In this document: positions 41,993 to 50,762 of the stretch, piece by piece
Layout of the letters: each line of letters starts with the position of its first letter
How positions within the stretch are numbered: position 1 is the stretch's first letter
Origin: Pseudomonas fortuita
GTDB lineage: Bacteria; Pseudomonadota; Gammaproteobacteria; Pseudomonadales; Pseudomonadaceae
Reading direction: 5' to 3'
NCBI RefSeq assembly: GCF_026898135.2
Contig: NZ_CP114035.2
Span: 3,203,501-3,267,500, forward strand
DNA length: 64,000 nucleotides
Made by a program: the position numbers and the translations under genes
The notes under the pieces: generated by a model
Seen by the model: the letters and a program-made list of their open reading frames with translations, nothing else
The model's database searches: none
Told to the model about the DNA's origin: nothing

Positions 41993-42754
41993 TTAGCCGA
42001 GGTCGCCGCCCCCTACCGGCAGGGTCACGCCGGTGATGTACGAGGCTTCGTCCGACGCCAGAAACAGGATCGCGCCCACTTGCTCGTCGATGCTGCCGTA
42101 ACGGTGCATCAGGCTGCTGTCGAGGGTCTGGTCGACGATCTGCTGGTACCAGTGTTTTTCCTGCTCGCTCTGCTCTGCACTGTTGCGCGGTACCCGCCGC
42201 GGCGGTGCTTCGGTGCCGCCGGGTGCGGTGGCGTTGACACGAATGCCACGGCCAGCAGTTTCAAAGGCCAGGCACGCGGTAAGTGCATTGACGCCGCCTT
42301 TGGCCGCGCCATAGGGCACACGGTTGACACCACGGGTAGCGATGGACGAAACGTTGACGATGGCGCCGCTGCCGCGTTCAAGCATGTAGGGCAGCGCGGC
42401 ATGGCAGCACCACAAGGTGGGAAACAGCGAACGGCGCACTTCGGCCTCGATCTGCTCGACCTCGTAGTGCTCGAAAGGCTTGGCCCAGATGGTGCCGCCG
42501 ACGTTGTTGACCAGGATGTCGATGCGGCCAAAGGTTTCCACCGCGCTGGCCATGACCCGGGCGCAGTCGGTGTGTTGTTCCAGGTCGGCAGTGAGGGTGA
42601 GCACGCCCTCGCCAGCCAGCTCGTGGACCAGTTCGGAACGGTCTACCGCCACCACTTGCGCGCCTTCGGCCTTGAGCCGCCAGCACACGCCCCGGCCGAT
42701 GCCTTGGGCGGCACCGGTGACCAGGGCGACCTTGCCTTGGAATCTGTTGTTCAT
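41993..42754 (-). CDS. benD: cis-1,2-dihydroxybenzoate dehydrogenase (BenD)
   Basis: A 253-residue SDR. It has the T-G-A-A-Q-G-I-G nucleotide motif, N-N-V-G, the catalytic serine in N-V-S-S-I-A and Y-G-A-A-K. BenD oxidises the cis-diol made by BenABC with NAD, releasing CO2 and catechol. The start at 42754 begins M-N-N-R-F-Q-G-K-V-A-L-V; a longer frame to 42922 overlaps benC and is rejected. Sits 65 bases downstream of benC. Confidence 0.95.
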   Translation of the reverse strand: MNNRFQGKVALVTGAAQGIGRGVCWRLKAEGAQVVAVDRSELVHELAGEGVLTLTADLEQHTDCARVMASAVETFGRIDILVNNVGGTIWAKPFEHYEVEQIEAEVRRSLFPTLWCCHAALPYMLERGSGAIVNVSSIATRGVNRVPYGAAKGGVNALTACLAFETAGRGIRVNATAPGGTEAPPRRVPRNSAEQSEQEKHWYQQIVDQTLDSSLMHRYGSIDEQVGAILFLASDEASYITGVTLPVGGGDLG

Positions 42755-42819
42755 ATGTTTTTCCTGCATGACCCGGTTAATGGCAATTGGGAGGGCCGCA
42801 GCGCGGCCCCGGCGATCTG

Positions 42820-43830
42820 TCAGGCCGCCGCCGCGAACTTCTCGTAGTAGAAGTTGGCCGGGGTAATGCCCTGCTCGCGCACGTACTGGCTGACCGCCTC
42901 GACCATCGGCGGCGGCCCGCACAGGTACACATCCACGTCGCCGTCGTTGAGGTGGCGGGGCTCGATGTGCTGGGTCACGTAGCCCTTTTGCGGGTACTGG
43001 CTGTCCGGATTGGCCACGCAGGCGCTGTAGGTGAAGTTGGGGATGCGTGCCGCCAGCGCTTGCAGGCGGTCGAGTTCGACCAGGTCAAAGTCGTTGGTTA
43101 CGCCATAGATCAGGTGCAGCGGGTGTTCACTGCCCTGCTCGGCGATCTTCTCCAGCATGGCGGTGAACGGTGCCAGGCCGGTACCGCCGGCCAACAGCAA
43201 CAGCGGGCGCAGGATCGGGCGCAGGTAGAAGCTGCCCAGCGGCCCGGTCAGGCTCATGCTGTCGCCGGCTTTGGCCAGGCTGGTCAGGAAGCTGCTCATC
43301 AACCCGCCCGGTACATTGCGGATCAGGAAGCTGACTTCGCCGCCCTTTTGCAATGAACTGAACGAATAGGCGCGGCTCTGCTCGCTGCCCGGCACCTTGA
43401 GGTTGACGTACTGCCCCGGCAGGAAGGCCAGGCGGCTTAGCGCGTCACCCTTGATCGACAGGGCAATCGTGCTGGCCGACAGCTGGCGCACGTCGCTGAT
43501 GGCAGCCTCGAAGCTGGCCTGCTCGGTCTTGCACAGCTGCGACGAGGCCGGGATGCGGATAACGCAGTCACTTTCGGCGCGCATCTGGCACGTCAGTACG
43601 TAGCCTTCGGCAATTTCGTCTTCGCTCAGGGCATCTTCGATGAAGTTGTCGCCCAGGTCGTAGCGGCCGGATTCGGCCTTGCACTTGCAGGTACCGCAGG
43701 CGCCGTCGCGGCAATCCAGCGGGATGTTGATGCCCTGGCGGTAGGCAGCGTCAGCCACGGTTTCATGGCCAGTAGCCTCGATGAAACGGGTTACGCCGTC
43801 TTCGAAATTCAATGCGATCTGGTAGCTCAT
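42820..43830 (-). CDS. benC: Benzoate 1,2-dioxygenase electron-transfer component (BenC)
   Basis: A 336-residue reductase. An N-terminal plant-type [2Fe-2S] ferredoxin domain (C-R-D-G-A-C-G-T-C, with a later C-Q-M) is followed by an FAD-binding barrel (R-A-Y-S-F-S-S) and an NAD domain (L-L-A-G-G-T-G-L-A-P-F, then C-G-P-P-P-M-V). It moves electrons from NADH to BenAB. The ATG at 43830 begins M-S-Y-Q-I-A-L-N-F-E-D-G; the frame to 43893 is not supported. Confidence 0.95.
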   Translation of the reverse strand: MSYQIALNFEDGVTRFIEATGHETVADAAYRQGINIPLDCRDGACGTCKCKAESGRYDLGDNFIEDALSEDEIAEGYVLTCQMRAESDCVIRIPASSQLCKTEQASFEAAISDVRQLSASTIALSIKGDALSRLAFLPGQYVNLKVPGSEQSRAYSFSSLQKGGEVSFLIRNVPGGLMSSFLTSLAKAGDSMSLTGPLGSFYLRPILRPLLLLAGGTGLAPFTAMLEKIAEQGSEHPLHLIYGVTNDFDLVELDRLQALAARIPNFTYSACVANPDSQYPQKGYVTQHIEPRHLNDGDVDVYLCGPPPMVEAVSQYVREQGITPANFYYEKFAAAA

Positions 43831-43902
43831 GTTGCACCTCGCAGGCGAGCCAGCCCACGGCGCGTCGCATGACGCACCGGGCAGTGCTCGCAAAACCCTG
43901 TA

Positions 43903-44388
43903 TCAGATGTGGTAGATGTCGAGGACCTGGCGCACGTAATCGTTCTTCAGCACCACCTTCTTGGCCTTGATCAACGGCTGTTCGCCGCGCAGGTCGAGGG
44001 TGTAGAAACTGGTGCCGAAGTAGCTGTCCGTGGTCTTGTAGCGGAAGCTCAGGGTGTGCCAGTTGAAACGCACCTGGCAGCTGCCCTCGCCCTGCTCGAC
44101 GATCTCGATGTTGCTGATGTTGTGCGAAGTGCGGGTGTCGGGCACGGTCGCACTGGAGCGCTCGGTCTTGATGCGGAACACACGGTCTTCCAGGCCGCCA
44201 CGGTTGCCGTACCAGATCAGCGAGATTTCGCTTTGTGGGTCTTCGGTGAGGGTGTCGTCATCGTCCCAACTCGGCATCCAGAAGCTGGCGTCGCTGGCGT
44301 ACAGCTCCAGCCACTGGTCCCACTGGGCGTCGTCCAGGTAGCGCGCTTCGCGGTAGAGGAAGTCGCGCACAGTCTCATAAAGGCTCAT
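43903..44388 (-). CDS. benB: Benzoate 1,2-dioxygenase small (beta) subunit
   Basis: A 161-residue cystatin-like/NTF2-fold beta subunit of a ring-hydroxylating dioxygenase. It begins [15 protein letters not shown] and includes [13 protein letters not shown]. It has no metal site and gives structural support to the BenA hexamer. Its ATG overlaps the benA stop by four bases. Confidence 0.95.
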   Translation of the reverse strand: MSLYETVRDFLYREARYLDDAQWDQWLELYASDASFWMPSWDDDDTLTEDPQSEISLIWYGNRGGLEDRVFRIKTERSSATVPDTRTSHNISNIEIVEQGEGSCQVRFNWHTLSFRYKTTDSYFGTSFYTLDLRGEQPLIKAKKVVLKNDYVRQVLDIYHI

Positions 44389-45743
44389 TGCACGGCCTCC
44401 ACGGGGATCAGTTGCTGGTCGTCCTTCAGGGCCTGGATCATGGTGTCCTGCCAGTACTTGTGCTGCAGCACGAACAGGCCTTCGTCTTCGGTGCGCACGC
44501 CGGACAACAGCGGCTTGAGGTCGATTTCCCTGGCCGCTTCATCGGCGCCGTCCACCCAGTGGGCTGCACCACGGGACATGTCGTTCCAGCCGGTACCACC
44601 GCCGTAGCCGGTCTGGCAGGAGCGGAACTCTTCCAGGTCGTCGGGGGTGGCCATGCCGCTGACATTGAAGAAGTCTTCGTACTGGCGGATGCGCTTGGCG
44701 CGGGCATCGGCGCTCTCGCCTTTGGGCGCGATGCAGTAGATGGTGATTTCGGTCTTGTTCACCGAAATCGGCCGGGCAACGCGGATCTGCGAGCTGAACT
44801 GGTCCATCAGGTACACGTTCGGGTACAGGCACAGGTTGCGCGAGTTCTCGATCATCCAGTCGGCACGCGCCTGGCCGAAGTCAGCGGCCAGTTGATCACG
44901 GCGCTCATAGGCTGGGCGGTCTTCCGGGTTGGCCCAGCGGGTCCACAGCAGCAGGTGGCCGTGGTCGAAGGAGTAGAAGCCGCCGCCCTGCTTGGCCCAG
45001 GCACCGGCGCTCATGGTCTTGATCTCGTCGCCCGCCTCGCGCTGCTTGCGCTGGTTCTGGGTAGCGGCGTAGTTCCAGTGCACGGAGCTGACGTGGTAGC
45101 CGTCGGCGCCGTTCTCGGCAGTGAGTTTCCAGTTGCCTTCGTAGATGTACGAGCTGGCACCGCGCAGCACTTCCAGGCCTTCCGGCGACTGGTCAACGAT
45201 CATGTCGATGATCTTGGCCGATTCGCCCAGGTGCTCCACCAGGGGTTTCACATCGGCATTCAGGCTGCCGAACAAAAAGCCCCGGTATGACTCGAAGCGC
45301 GCCACCTTGGTCAGGTCGTGGGAGCCGTCGCAGTTGAAGCTGGCGGGGTAGCCGGCGTTGCTCGGGTCTTTCACCTTCAGCAGTTTGCCGCTGTTGTTGA
45401 ACGTCCAGCCGTGGAACGGGCAGGTGTAGCTGGAGCGGTTACCGCGCTTGTGCCGGCACAGCATGGCGCCGCGGTGGCTGCAGGCGTTGAGGAAGGCATT
45501 GAGCTCACCGTCCTTGTTGCGCGCGATGAAAATCGGCTGGCGCCCCATGGTCAGGGTGAGGAAGTCGTTCTTCTCGGGGATCTGGCTTTCGTGGGCCAGA
45601 TAAATCCAGTTGCCCTCGAAGATGTGTTTCATTTCCAGGTCGAACAGGCGTGGGTCAGTGAACATCTCGCGCTTGCAGCGGTAGATGCCCTTTTCACGGT
45701 CGTCCTCGAGCATGGCATTGAGGTAGTCGAATCCCAGGGACAT
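44385..45743 (-). CDS. benA: Benzoate 1,2-dioxygenase large (alpha) subunit
   Basis: A 452-residue Rieske oxygenase, the usual BenA length. Rieske ligands are C88-x-H90 and C108-x2-H111; the mononuclear iron site is in [12 protein letters not shown]. With BenB and BenC it converts benzoate to cis-1,2-dihydroxy-benzoate. The ATG at 45743 is preferred because GGAG lies eight bases upstream and falls inside the alternative start at 45758. First gene of the ben operon, reading from the BenR-dependent promoter. Confidence 0.96.
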   Translation of the reverse strand: MSLGFDYLNAMLEDDREKGIYRCKREMFTDPRLFDLEMKHIFEGNWIYLAHESQIPEKNDFLTLTMGRQPIFIARNKDGELNAFLNACSHRGAMLCRHKRGNRSSYTCPFHGWTFNNSGKLLKVKDPSNAGYPASFNCDGSHDLTKVARFESYRGFLFGSLNADVKPLVEHLGESAKIIDMIVDQSPEGLEVLRGASSYIYEGNWKLTAENGADGYHVSSVHWNYAATQNQRKQREAGDEIKTMSAGAWAKQGGGFYSFDHGHLLLWTRWANPEDRPAYERRDQLAADFGQARADWMIENSRNLCLYPNVYLMDQFSSQIRVARPISVNKTEITIYCIAPKGESADARAKRIRQYEDFFNVSGMATPDDLEEFRSCQTGYGGGTGWNDMSRGAAHWVDGADEAAREIDLKPLLSGVRTEDEGLFVLQHKYWQDTMIQALKDDQQLIPVEAVQ

Positions 45744-45779
45744 GGCCAGGGTCTCCATTGTTATTGTTAAGACCTGGTC

Positions 45780-45832
45780 AGGTTAGGGAGACGACTGGCG
45801 GGGGACTATCCGGATTGTGCAGAGTGCTATCC
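45780..45832 (-). promoter_or_regulatory. BenR-activated promoter of the ben operon with tandem operator
   Basis: On the minus strand TGCA-CAATCC-GGATA (45821-45807) matches the XylS/BenR half-site TGCA-N6-GGNTA exactly. A second GGATA (45832-45828), preceded by a poorer TGCA equivalent, lies exactly 21 bases upstream, the direct-repeat spacing known for XylS at Pm. TAACCT near 45785-45780 fits a -10 element about 21 bases after the proximal site. The upstream half-site overlaps the stop codon of the RHS-like gene. Confidence 0.7.
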
Positions 45833-46552
45833 AGTTCTGCCGGGATCTCGTACTTTTGGGACCATACGTCCGGGATCATGGAGCCAGCTGATGGCACTAG
45901 GAGTATCTTTGGCTAGTTTCATCTTTTCGTAGAGCGGAACGAGCACGCCGATCGCCTCGCTTAGTCGATCCTGCGAACTGATGGGTGCTGCAGCTTGGAT
46001 GACTGTCAAACCAGCTTCCCGTTTCAAGTTCTCTCCATAGTTGCTGATCAGTTTCTGTGTTGCACCTTCCACGAGTAATAACTGCGGACCAGTCCAATCC
46101 GCCGATGTCATTATTCGGTTCAACTGGCTCCCGTAATTACGACCTAGTTCATTAACCGTTCCCACGACACGCTCTGTTACAGCTGGAGAAACCGTATTTT
46201 CCCCTTTAAAGCCTGGATTTCGCATGTGAAACCCTGCCTTAGGGCGAATGCTCTGCAACCTCACTTGGGGAAGCTTCATGTGCCCGCTTGGGTCAGTGTT
46301 GTTAACGGGATCCCCGCCGCAGTAGGCGTAACAATTTAATCCTCCAGCACCCATAGGGCTCATGCTGTCAGGGCGATGGAATCTCATCAAAACCGGATTG
46401 AACGCACGGTATCCATTCCCCAGCAAGTAGTGCCCTGTGGCCGACTCTTTTCTCTGACCGCTGTAGCGCAGCAGGGATGCGCTTTGCTCGCCCCCATCAC
46501 GCCCATAAACGGTGTACTGGAGTGCACAAGATGAAATCTGCGATGTCGACAT
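45827..46552 (-). CDS. RHS-core domain protein with unidentified C-terminal tip
   Basis: A 241-residue protein consisting of only the end of an RHS/YD-repeat protein. Residues 30-95 are the RHS-associated core (Y-L-L-G-N-G-Y-R-A-F-N-P-V-L-M-R-F-H, then G-G-L-N-C-Y-A-Y-C-G-G-D-P-V-N and D-P-S-G-H). From about residue 96 a unique C-terminal domain begins that I cannot assign; in RHS proteins this is the toxin or effector part. The long repeat shell is missing. The start at 46552 follows GGTGGGA. Base composition is more A/T-rich than its neighbours and it separates benR from benA, suggesting insertion. No immunity gene is seen next to it. Confidence 0.7.
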   Translation of the reverse strand: MSTSQISSCALQYTVYGRDGGEQSASLLRYSGQRKESATGHYLLGNGYRAFNPVLMRFHRPDSMSPMGAGGLNCYAYCGGDPVNNTDPSGHMKLPQVRLQSIRPKAGFHMRNPGFKGENTVSPAVTERVVGTVNELGRNYGSQLNRIMTSADWTGPQLLLVEGATQKLISNYGENLKREAGLTVIQAAAPISSQDRLSEAIGVLVPLYEKMKLAKDTPSAISWLHDPGRMVPKVRDPGRTG

Positions 46553-46636
46553 GGTTCCCACCCTTTACCCGAAATAAGGCAAATGGTGGGCTGTGCATGA
46601 AATGCCAACAACTGGCAGAACTATCAGGTGGCCTCG

Positions 46637-47602
46637 CTAGCGCGCCTCACCCCGGCACTTGAACGTCTGCGAAGGCAGCTCGCCAAATTGCTGCCGATAC
46701 ACTTCGGAAAACCGGCCTAGGTGAAGGAAGCCGTAATCCAGGGCAAGCTCGGTCACACTGCGCACACCGCAAGTCGGGTCGCTCAGGCACGCATGCACCC
46801 GTTCCAGTTTGCGCTGGCGCACGTAATGCTTGGGTGTGGTGCCCAGGTGCTGGTCGAACAACGCATACAGCGAACGCACACTCATGCAGGCCTGCTCTGC
46901 CAGCACTTCAGCCGACAGCTCCAGTTTCAGGTTGCGCTCGATGTAATCAAGAATGCGCTCAAGGCCCGCCTGCGGTGCGCTCAGGCATTCGCGGCGGATA
47001 TTGGTGCTCATCAGGGTCAACAACTTGCTGGCGACAATCTGGCTGTAGTGCCCCTGCACCCTGGGCAGCGAATCGCTCACTTCTGCTTCATGGCAAACCA
47101 TGGCCAGCAGGTTGACGAAGCCGTCCAGTTCATCCAGCCGATAATGGTTGCGCAAGAACCGCACGCCGCCATCGGGCCGCTGCCAACGCTGTTCGTCGCA
47201 GATTGAATCCAGCAGCCGGGTTGGCACTTTAAGGATGAACTTCTCGCAGTCTTCCGAGTAGGTCAGGTCAACCGGGTCATCCGGGTTGATCAGCAGCAGC
47301 TCGCCCGGCACCAGATGCTGCTCGCGCTTGTGCCCACGCCACAGGCAGTTGCCGTTGAGCAACACTTGCAGGTGATAAATGGTTTCCAGCGCTGGCGAAG
47401 TCACGCGAACGCTGCCCCCGTAGCTGATGCGGCACAGGTCGAGTTCGGCGAACTTGCGATGGCTGAGGCTGGCCTGGGGATGGGTGGTACGGGACAGACC
47501 GATGCAATGCTGGCCTACATGCTGGTTCACATAATCGGACACAGCATAAGGGTCGGCGTGGTGAAACACGCTACTGCGCTCGCTCAGCAGGCGGCTTTCC
47601 AT
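46637..47602 (-). CDS. benR: BenR, AraC/XylS-family activator of benzoate genes
   Basis: A 321-residue regulator. The N-terminal half is the XylS/BenR-type effector domain (about residues 30-200, including V-P-G-E-L-L-L-I-N-P-D-D-P-V-D-L) and the C-terminal AraC domain has two helix-turn-helices (V-L-A-E-Q-A-C-M-S-V-R-S-L-Y and V-T-E-L-A-L-D-Y-G-F-L-H-L-G-R-F). BenR binds benzoate and switches on benABCD. It lies upstream of benA on the same strand, separated by the RHS gene. The ATG at 47602 is preferred over TTG 47608. Confidence 0.92.
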   Translation of the reverse strand: MESRLLSERSSVFHHADPYAVSDYVNQHVGQHCIGLSRTTHPQASLSHRKFAELDLCRISYGGSVRVTSPALETIYHLQVLLNGNCLWRGHKREQHLVPGELLLINPDDPVDLTYSEDCEKFILKVPTRLLDSICDEQRWQRPDGGVRFLRNHYRLDELDGFVNLLAMVCHEAEVSDSLPRVQGHYSQIVASKLLTLMSTNIRRECLSAPQAGLERILDYIERNLKLELSAEVLAEQACMSVRSLYALFDQHLGTTPKHYVRQRKLERVHACLSDPTCGVRSVTELALDYGFLHLGRFSEVYRQQFGELPSQTFKCRGEAR

Positions 47603-47982
47603 AGGCAAGGCACTCGGTATCGTTATTCTTCTGGTCGCCGCTTCCTACGGCCTTGTGGGCGGTGGTTGCGGTCGTCACGGTCATTCTATCGGCCCGGTTG
47701 CGGGTTGCGGGGGCAGGCGACAACCGGTGGATGGGCACACTACAGCAAAAAGGCGGGGGTTGGGCAATGCGGCGATGGGATTGGATGGGCGGATAGCGGA
47801 CAAGCCAGATGCAGCTGGCGTTCGTTTACCGAACAGAGTGTTCCTGTCACGGCCGCTTCGGGAGTAAACCCGCGCGAGGCCGGTCATATTTCATTTCATC
47901 CAGAAACAGCTTGCAACCAAACCACCCTGCCATTCGGTCACTTTTTCAACATCCGGCGCAGTGCTTCTGCTAGAAATCGCAC
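47603..47982. other. Intergenic region with benR promoter and REP-like hairpin
   Basis: Some 380 bases hold no convincing gene. The benR promoter must lie in the left part, though no clear consensus stands out. A worn REP-like palindrome with TAAACCCGCGCGAGGCCGG lies at about 47847-47882. Confidence 0.5.
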
Positions 47983-48867
47983 ATGCCTACCCTCTTCCTT
48001 ACCCACCTGCGCCGCCGCTGGCTCACCTGGCTGTGCGCCACCTTGCTGGTCATAGGCCTACCCTCTGGCTGCGCCATGCTGCAGCACAAGGAGCGTGAAC
48101 TGGTGTTTCGCATAGAGCCTGGCCAGGCCAGCTGGTTTCGCGGTTTACCCAGCGACGTGCAGGAACTCGACCTACGCCCGCGCAGCTTCAGGGATAACCA
48201 GAGCCTGCATGCCTGGTGGTGGCCGGCCAAACGCGCCAATGCCCCGGCGGTTCTGTACCTGCACGGCGTGCGCTGGAACCTGACCGGCCAATTGTTCCGC
48301 ATCGAGCAACTGCATGCCATGGGCTACTCGGTGCTGGCCGTGGATTATCGTGGCTTTGGCCAAAGCCGGGGCGATCTGCCATCCGAGGCCACGGTGTACG
48401 AAGATGCCCGGGTTGCTTGGGAGCGCTTTGTCCAGTTACAGCCCGATGCTGGCAAGCGCCTGATCTTCGGTCACTCGCTGGGCGGTGCGGTAGCGGTGGA
48501 ACTGGCCAGTGAATTGGCACGTGAGGCGCAAAAAGACGGTGTCGGGGCGCCGGCACGCGGATTGATCCTTGAGTCGACCTTCACCTCCTTGGGCGATGTC
48601 GCGGCAGCGGTGGCCGATACCTCCCTGCCGGTACGCTGGTTGATGTCGCAGAAGTTCGACTCGCTGGACAAGATCGGCAACATCGGCCTGCCAGTGCTGC
48701 TGGTGCATGGCACGGATGACCGTTTTGTACCCCCGCGCTTCAGCCAGCAGCTGTTCGACGCAGCCCGGCAGCCCAAGACATTGCTGCTGGTGCCGGGCGC
48801 CACCCATAACAACAGCATGAGCCTGGCCGGGCAGCGTTACAGGCAGGCAATACAGGCGCTGCTCTGA
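47983..48867 (+). CDS. Membrane-anchored alpha/beta hydrolase
   Basis: A 294-residue serine hydrolase of the BEM46/YfhR-like type. An N-terminal hydrophobic segment (L-C-A-T-L-L-V-I-G-L-P-S-G-C-A) acts as an anchor; the cysteine could be lipidated although P at -3 is not a usual lipobox. Catalytic residues are in G-H-S-L-G-G, H-G-T-D-D-R-F-V-P and G-A-T-H-N-N. It should act on esters or peptides on the periplasmic side; the substrate is unknown. Confidence 0.82.
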   Translation: MPTLFLTHLRRRWLTWLCATLLVIGLPSGCAMLQHKERELVFRIEPGQASWFRGLPSDVQELDLRPRSFRDNQSLHAWWWPAKRANAPAVLYLHGVRWNLTGQLFRIEQLHAMGYSVLAVDYRGFGQSRGDLPSEATVYEDARVAWERFVQLQPDAGKRLIFGHSLGGAVAVELASELAREAQKDGVGAPARGLILESTFTSLGDVAAAVADTSLPVRWLMSQKFDSLDKIGNIGLPVLLVHGTDDRFVPPRFSQQLFDAARQPKTLLLVPGATHNNSMSLAGQRYRQAIQALL

Positions 48868-48902
48868 ACCGTCCAATGGCCTTTGGTAGCCGAAATCCTG
48901 GG

Positions 48903-48943
48903 GCCGCTGCGCGCCCCTTTCGCGACACAAGGCCGCTCCTGCA
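48903..48943. repeat. Single REP element
   Basis: GCCGCTGCGCGCCCCTTTCGC continues into GACACAAGGCCGCTCCTGCA. The second part matches the core of the inverted pair at 36852-36958. It lies between convergent genes. Confidence 0.6.
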
Positions 48944-48966
48944 AGGGCCTGCGCAACGGCTGCGGT

Positions 48967-49698
48967 TCACTGCACAGGCAAAAAGTTCATCAGCAGCAGG
49001 CTTTGGGCGTAATTCAAACCAATCCGGCGATAGCGCTCATCCAGCAACTCGGCTAACAGGTCCAGCCGCGCAACGATCTTGCCGAACTCCACGGCAAAAC
49101 TCAGGTTACTGCCCTCTTCCGAAATCTCGTTGGAAAACAGCAGCAACACACCATTGGCGTCCTGCCGTTGGCTAAGCATCCAGGTGGCCTTTTCGATGTT
49201 GCGCGCCGCGTTGTTGATGAACAGCGGATCGAGTGTATCGGTCATGTAGAACTCGGTGCGCCCGCCGTGCGCGGTGATCAACATGCTGCCGATGGCGTAG
49301 ATGAAAGCACCCACCCGATCTCCGCGAAACTCCGGGCTCAGGGCGTAGCTCAACGCAGCCAGGTCACGGCGGTTGCCCAGTTGCGGCAGTGGCTGGCGTT
49401 GTTCGATGGCCATACGGATCTGCCGCTCAGCGGTGGCGGCATCCACGTAGCCCGACATCTTCCACTGGTTGGGGTTGCGCAGGTACAGCTTGTTCATCAG
49501 CAGGTACAGGCTTTGCAGGTTGTCGCGCATCGACAGCGAGGCCAGGCGGTCGACGCTGGTCTGGAACAGTTCACTGGGCTTGCCGTTGCCGAACTGGCTG
49601 ACAATATCGCGGCCTTGCTCCTGGGTGCAGGCGCACAGGCATGTGAGGGCGCCTGCCAGCAGCAGGCGTGGGAGGAAATTCGGGTAGCTTGCAACCAT
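48967..49698 (-). CDS. Lipoprotein of unknown function
   Basis: A 243-residue protein with a lipoprotein signal: charged start, hydrophobic stretch and L-T-C-L-C-A-C-T as lipobox. The mature part is helical (L-S-M-R-D-N-L-Q-S-L-Y-L-L-M-N-K-L-Y-L-R-N-P), with no domain I recognise. The start is taken at ATG 49698; an earlier GTG at 49728 is possible. It should be attached to a membrane on the periplasmic face. It lies between a hydrolase and a HisN-type phosphatase without obvious functional link. Confidence 0.7.
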   Translation of the reverse strand: MVASYPNFLPRLLLAGALTCLCACTQEQGRDIVSQFGNGKPSELFQTSVDRLASLSMRDNLQSLYLLMNKLYLRNPNQWKMSGYVDAATAERQIRMAIEQRQPLPQLGNRRDLAALSYALSPEFRGDRVGAFIYAIGSMLITAHGGRTEFYMTDTLDPLFINNAARNIEKATWMLSQRQDANGVLLLFSNEISEEGSNLSFAVEFGKIVARLDLLAELLDERYRRIGLNYAQSLLLMNFLPVQ

Positions 49699-49801
49699 CG
49701 GCACCGGGTCGATATTCGGCGGCCGCACCGGGGGTCAGTGCAGCCTGGCCAAGCATAGAACCCGGAAATCGTAAAAAGTGCAGTGATCGGGGATAGGTGG
49801 C

Positions 49802-50593
49802 TCACATGGCGTGGCGCAACATCTCTACCATCTGCGCATGCAGCGCCGGGTCACCACAGGCCACTACGCACCCGCCATTCTGTGCGCTGCTGCCATCCCA
49901 GGCCGTGATCACCCCGCCCGCCCCTTCGATGATCGGCATCAGCGCCTGTACGTCATACGGCTGCAGGCTCGCCTCGACAATCACATCTACAAACCCCGAT
50001 GCCAGCATGCAGTAGGCATAGCAATCGCCGCCGTAGCGCATCAAGCGCGCCTTGCCAGCAACGGCCTCGAACGCAGCTTTACGCTCGGCGGTATCGAACA
50101 TGTCCGGTGTGGTGCACATCAGCGTGGCTGAAGCCAGGTCGGCACAGGCACGGGTTTTCAGTGGCGTACCGCTGCACCACGCACCCTCCGGGGTGCCGAC
50201 AAAACGTTCGCCAGTGAATGGCTGATTCATCACGCCTACCACCGGGCGCGTGCCATCGTTCAGGGCAATCAACGTGCCCCACAACGGCAGGCCGGTGATG
50301 AAGGCACGGGTACCGTCGATCGGGTCGAGCACCCAGGTCAACGGGCTGCTGCCAATGGCCACGCCTGCCTCTTCACCCAGAATACCGTGGTCAGGGTAGC
50401 GTGCCTGAATCCGCTCGCGCATGGCGTCCTCGGCCGCCTTGTCAGCCACCGTGACAGGGTCGTAAAGGCGCCCGCCCTTGTCCTCGACATCCAGGCTGGC
50501 GCGGAAGTACGGCTTGATCGCCACTGCGGCAGCATCGGCCAACTGCTCGGCGAAGGCGCGATATTCGCCGATCTGTTCAGCACTCAGGGACAT
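49802..50593 (-). CDS. hisN: Inositol monophosphatase family, HisN-type histidinol-phosphatase
   Basis: A 263-residue Mg2+-dependent phosphatase with all IMPase motifs: G-E-E-A-G, D-P-I-D-G-T-R-A-F and the late Y-D-V-Q-A-L-M-P-I-I-E-G-A-G-G. The D-P-I-D-G-T-R-A-F-I-T-G version and length are those of HisN histidinol-phosphatases, which complete histidinol formation. Other members act on inositol phosphates, so the substrate is likely but not proven. Confidence 0.8.
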   Translation of the reverse strand: MSLSAEQIGEYRAFAEQLADAAAVAIKPYFRASLDVEDKGGRLYDPVTVADKAAEDAMRERIQARYPDHGILGEEAGVAIGSSPLTWVLDPIDGTRAFITGLPLWGTLIALNDGTRPVVGVMNQPFTGERFVGTPEGAWCSGTPLKTRACADLASATLMCTTPDMFDTAERKAAFEAVAGKARLMRYGGDCYAYCMLASGFVDVIVEASLQPYDVQALMPIIEGAGGVITAWDGSSAQNGGCVVACGDPALHAQMVEMLRHAM

Positions 50594-50762
50594 GGGACAG
50601 GCCTCGTGACAATGATAGGGCGCGCATCATACCCGACACGCGGCGCCAGCCACACCCGGGCATGCGCCTGGTGAAAAACGGGCATGGTTCTATCAGGTGC
50701 ACACCGGTCTAGACTCAACAGAACCAGCTAACCGGGGGGGCTGCCACACGTGGAGGTGTGAG

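Noticed and set aside
47847..47882. Rho-independent terminator upstream of the membrane-anchored hydrolase
   Set aside because: The stem is imperfect and no T-run follows; it is better read as a worn REP element.
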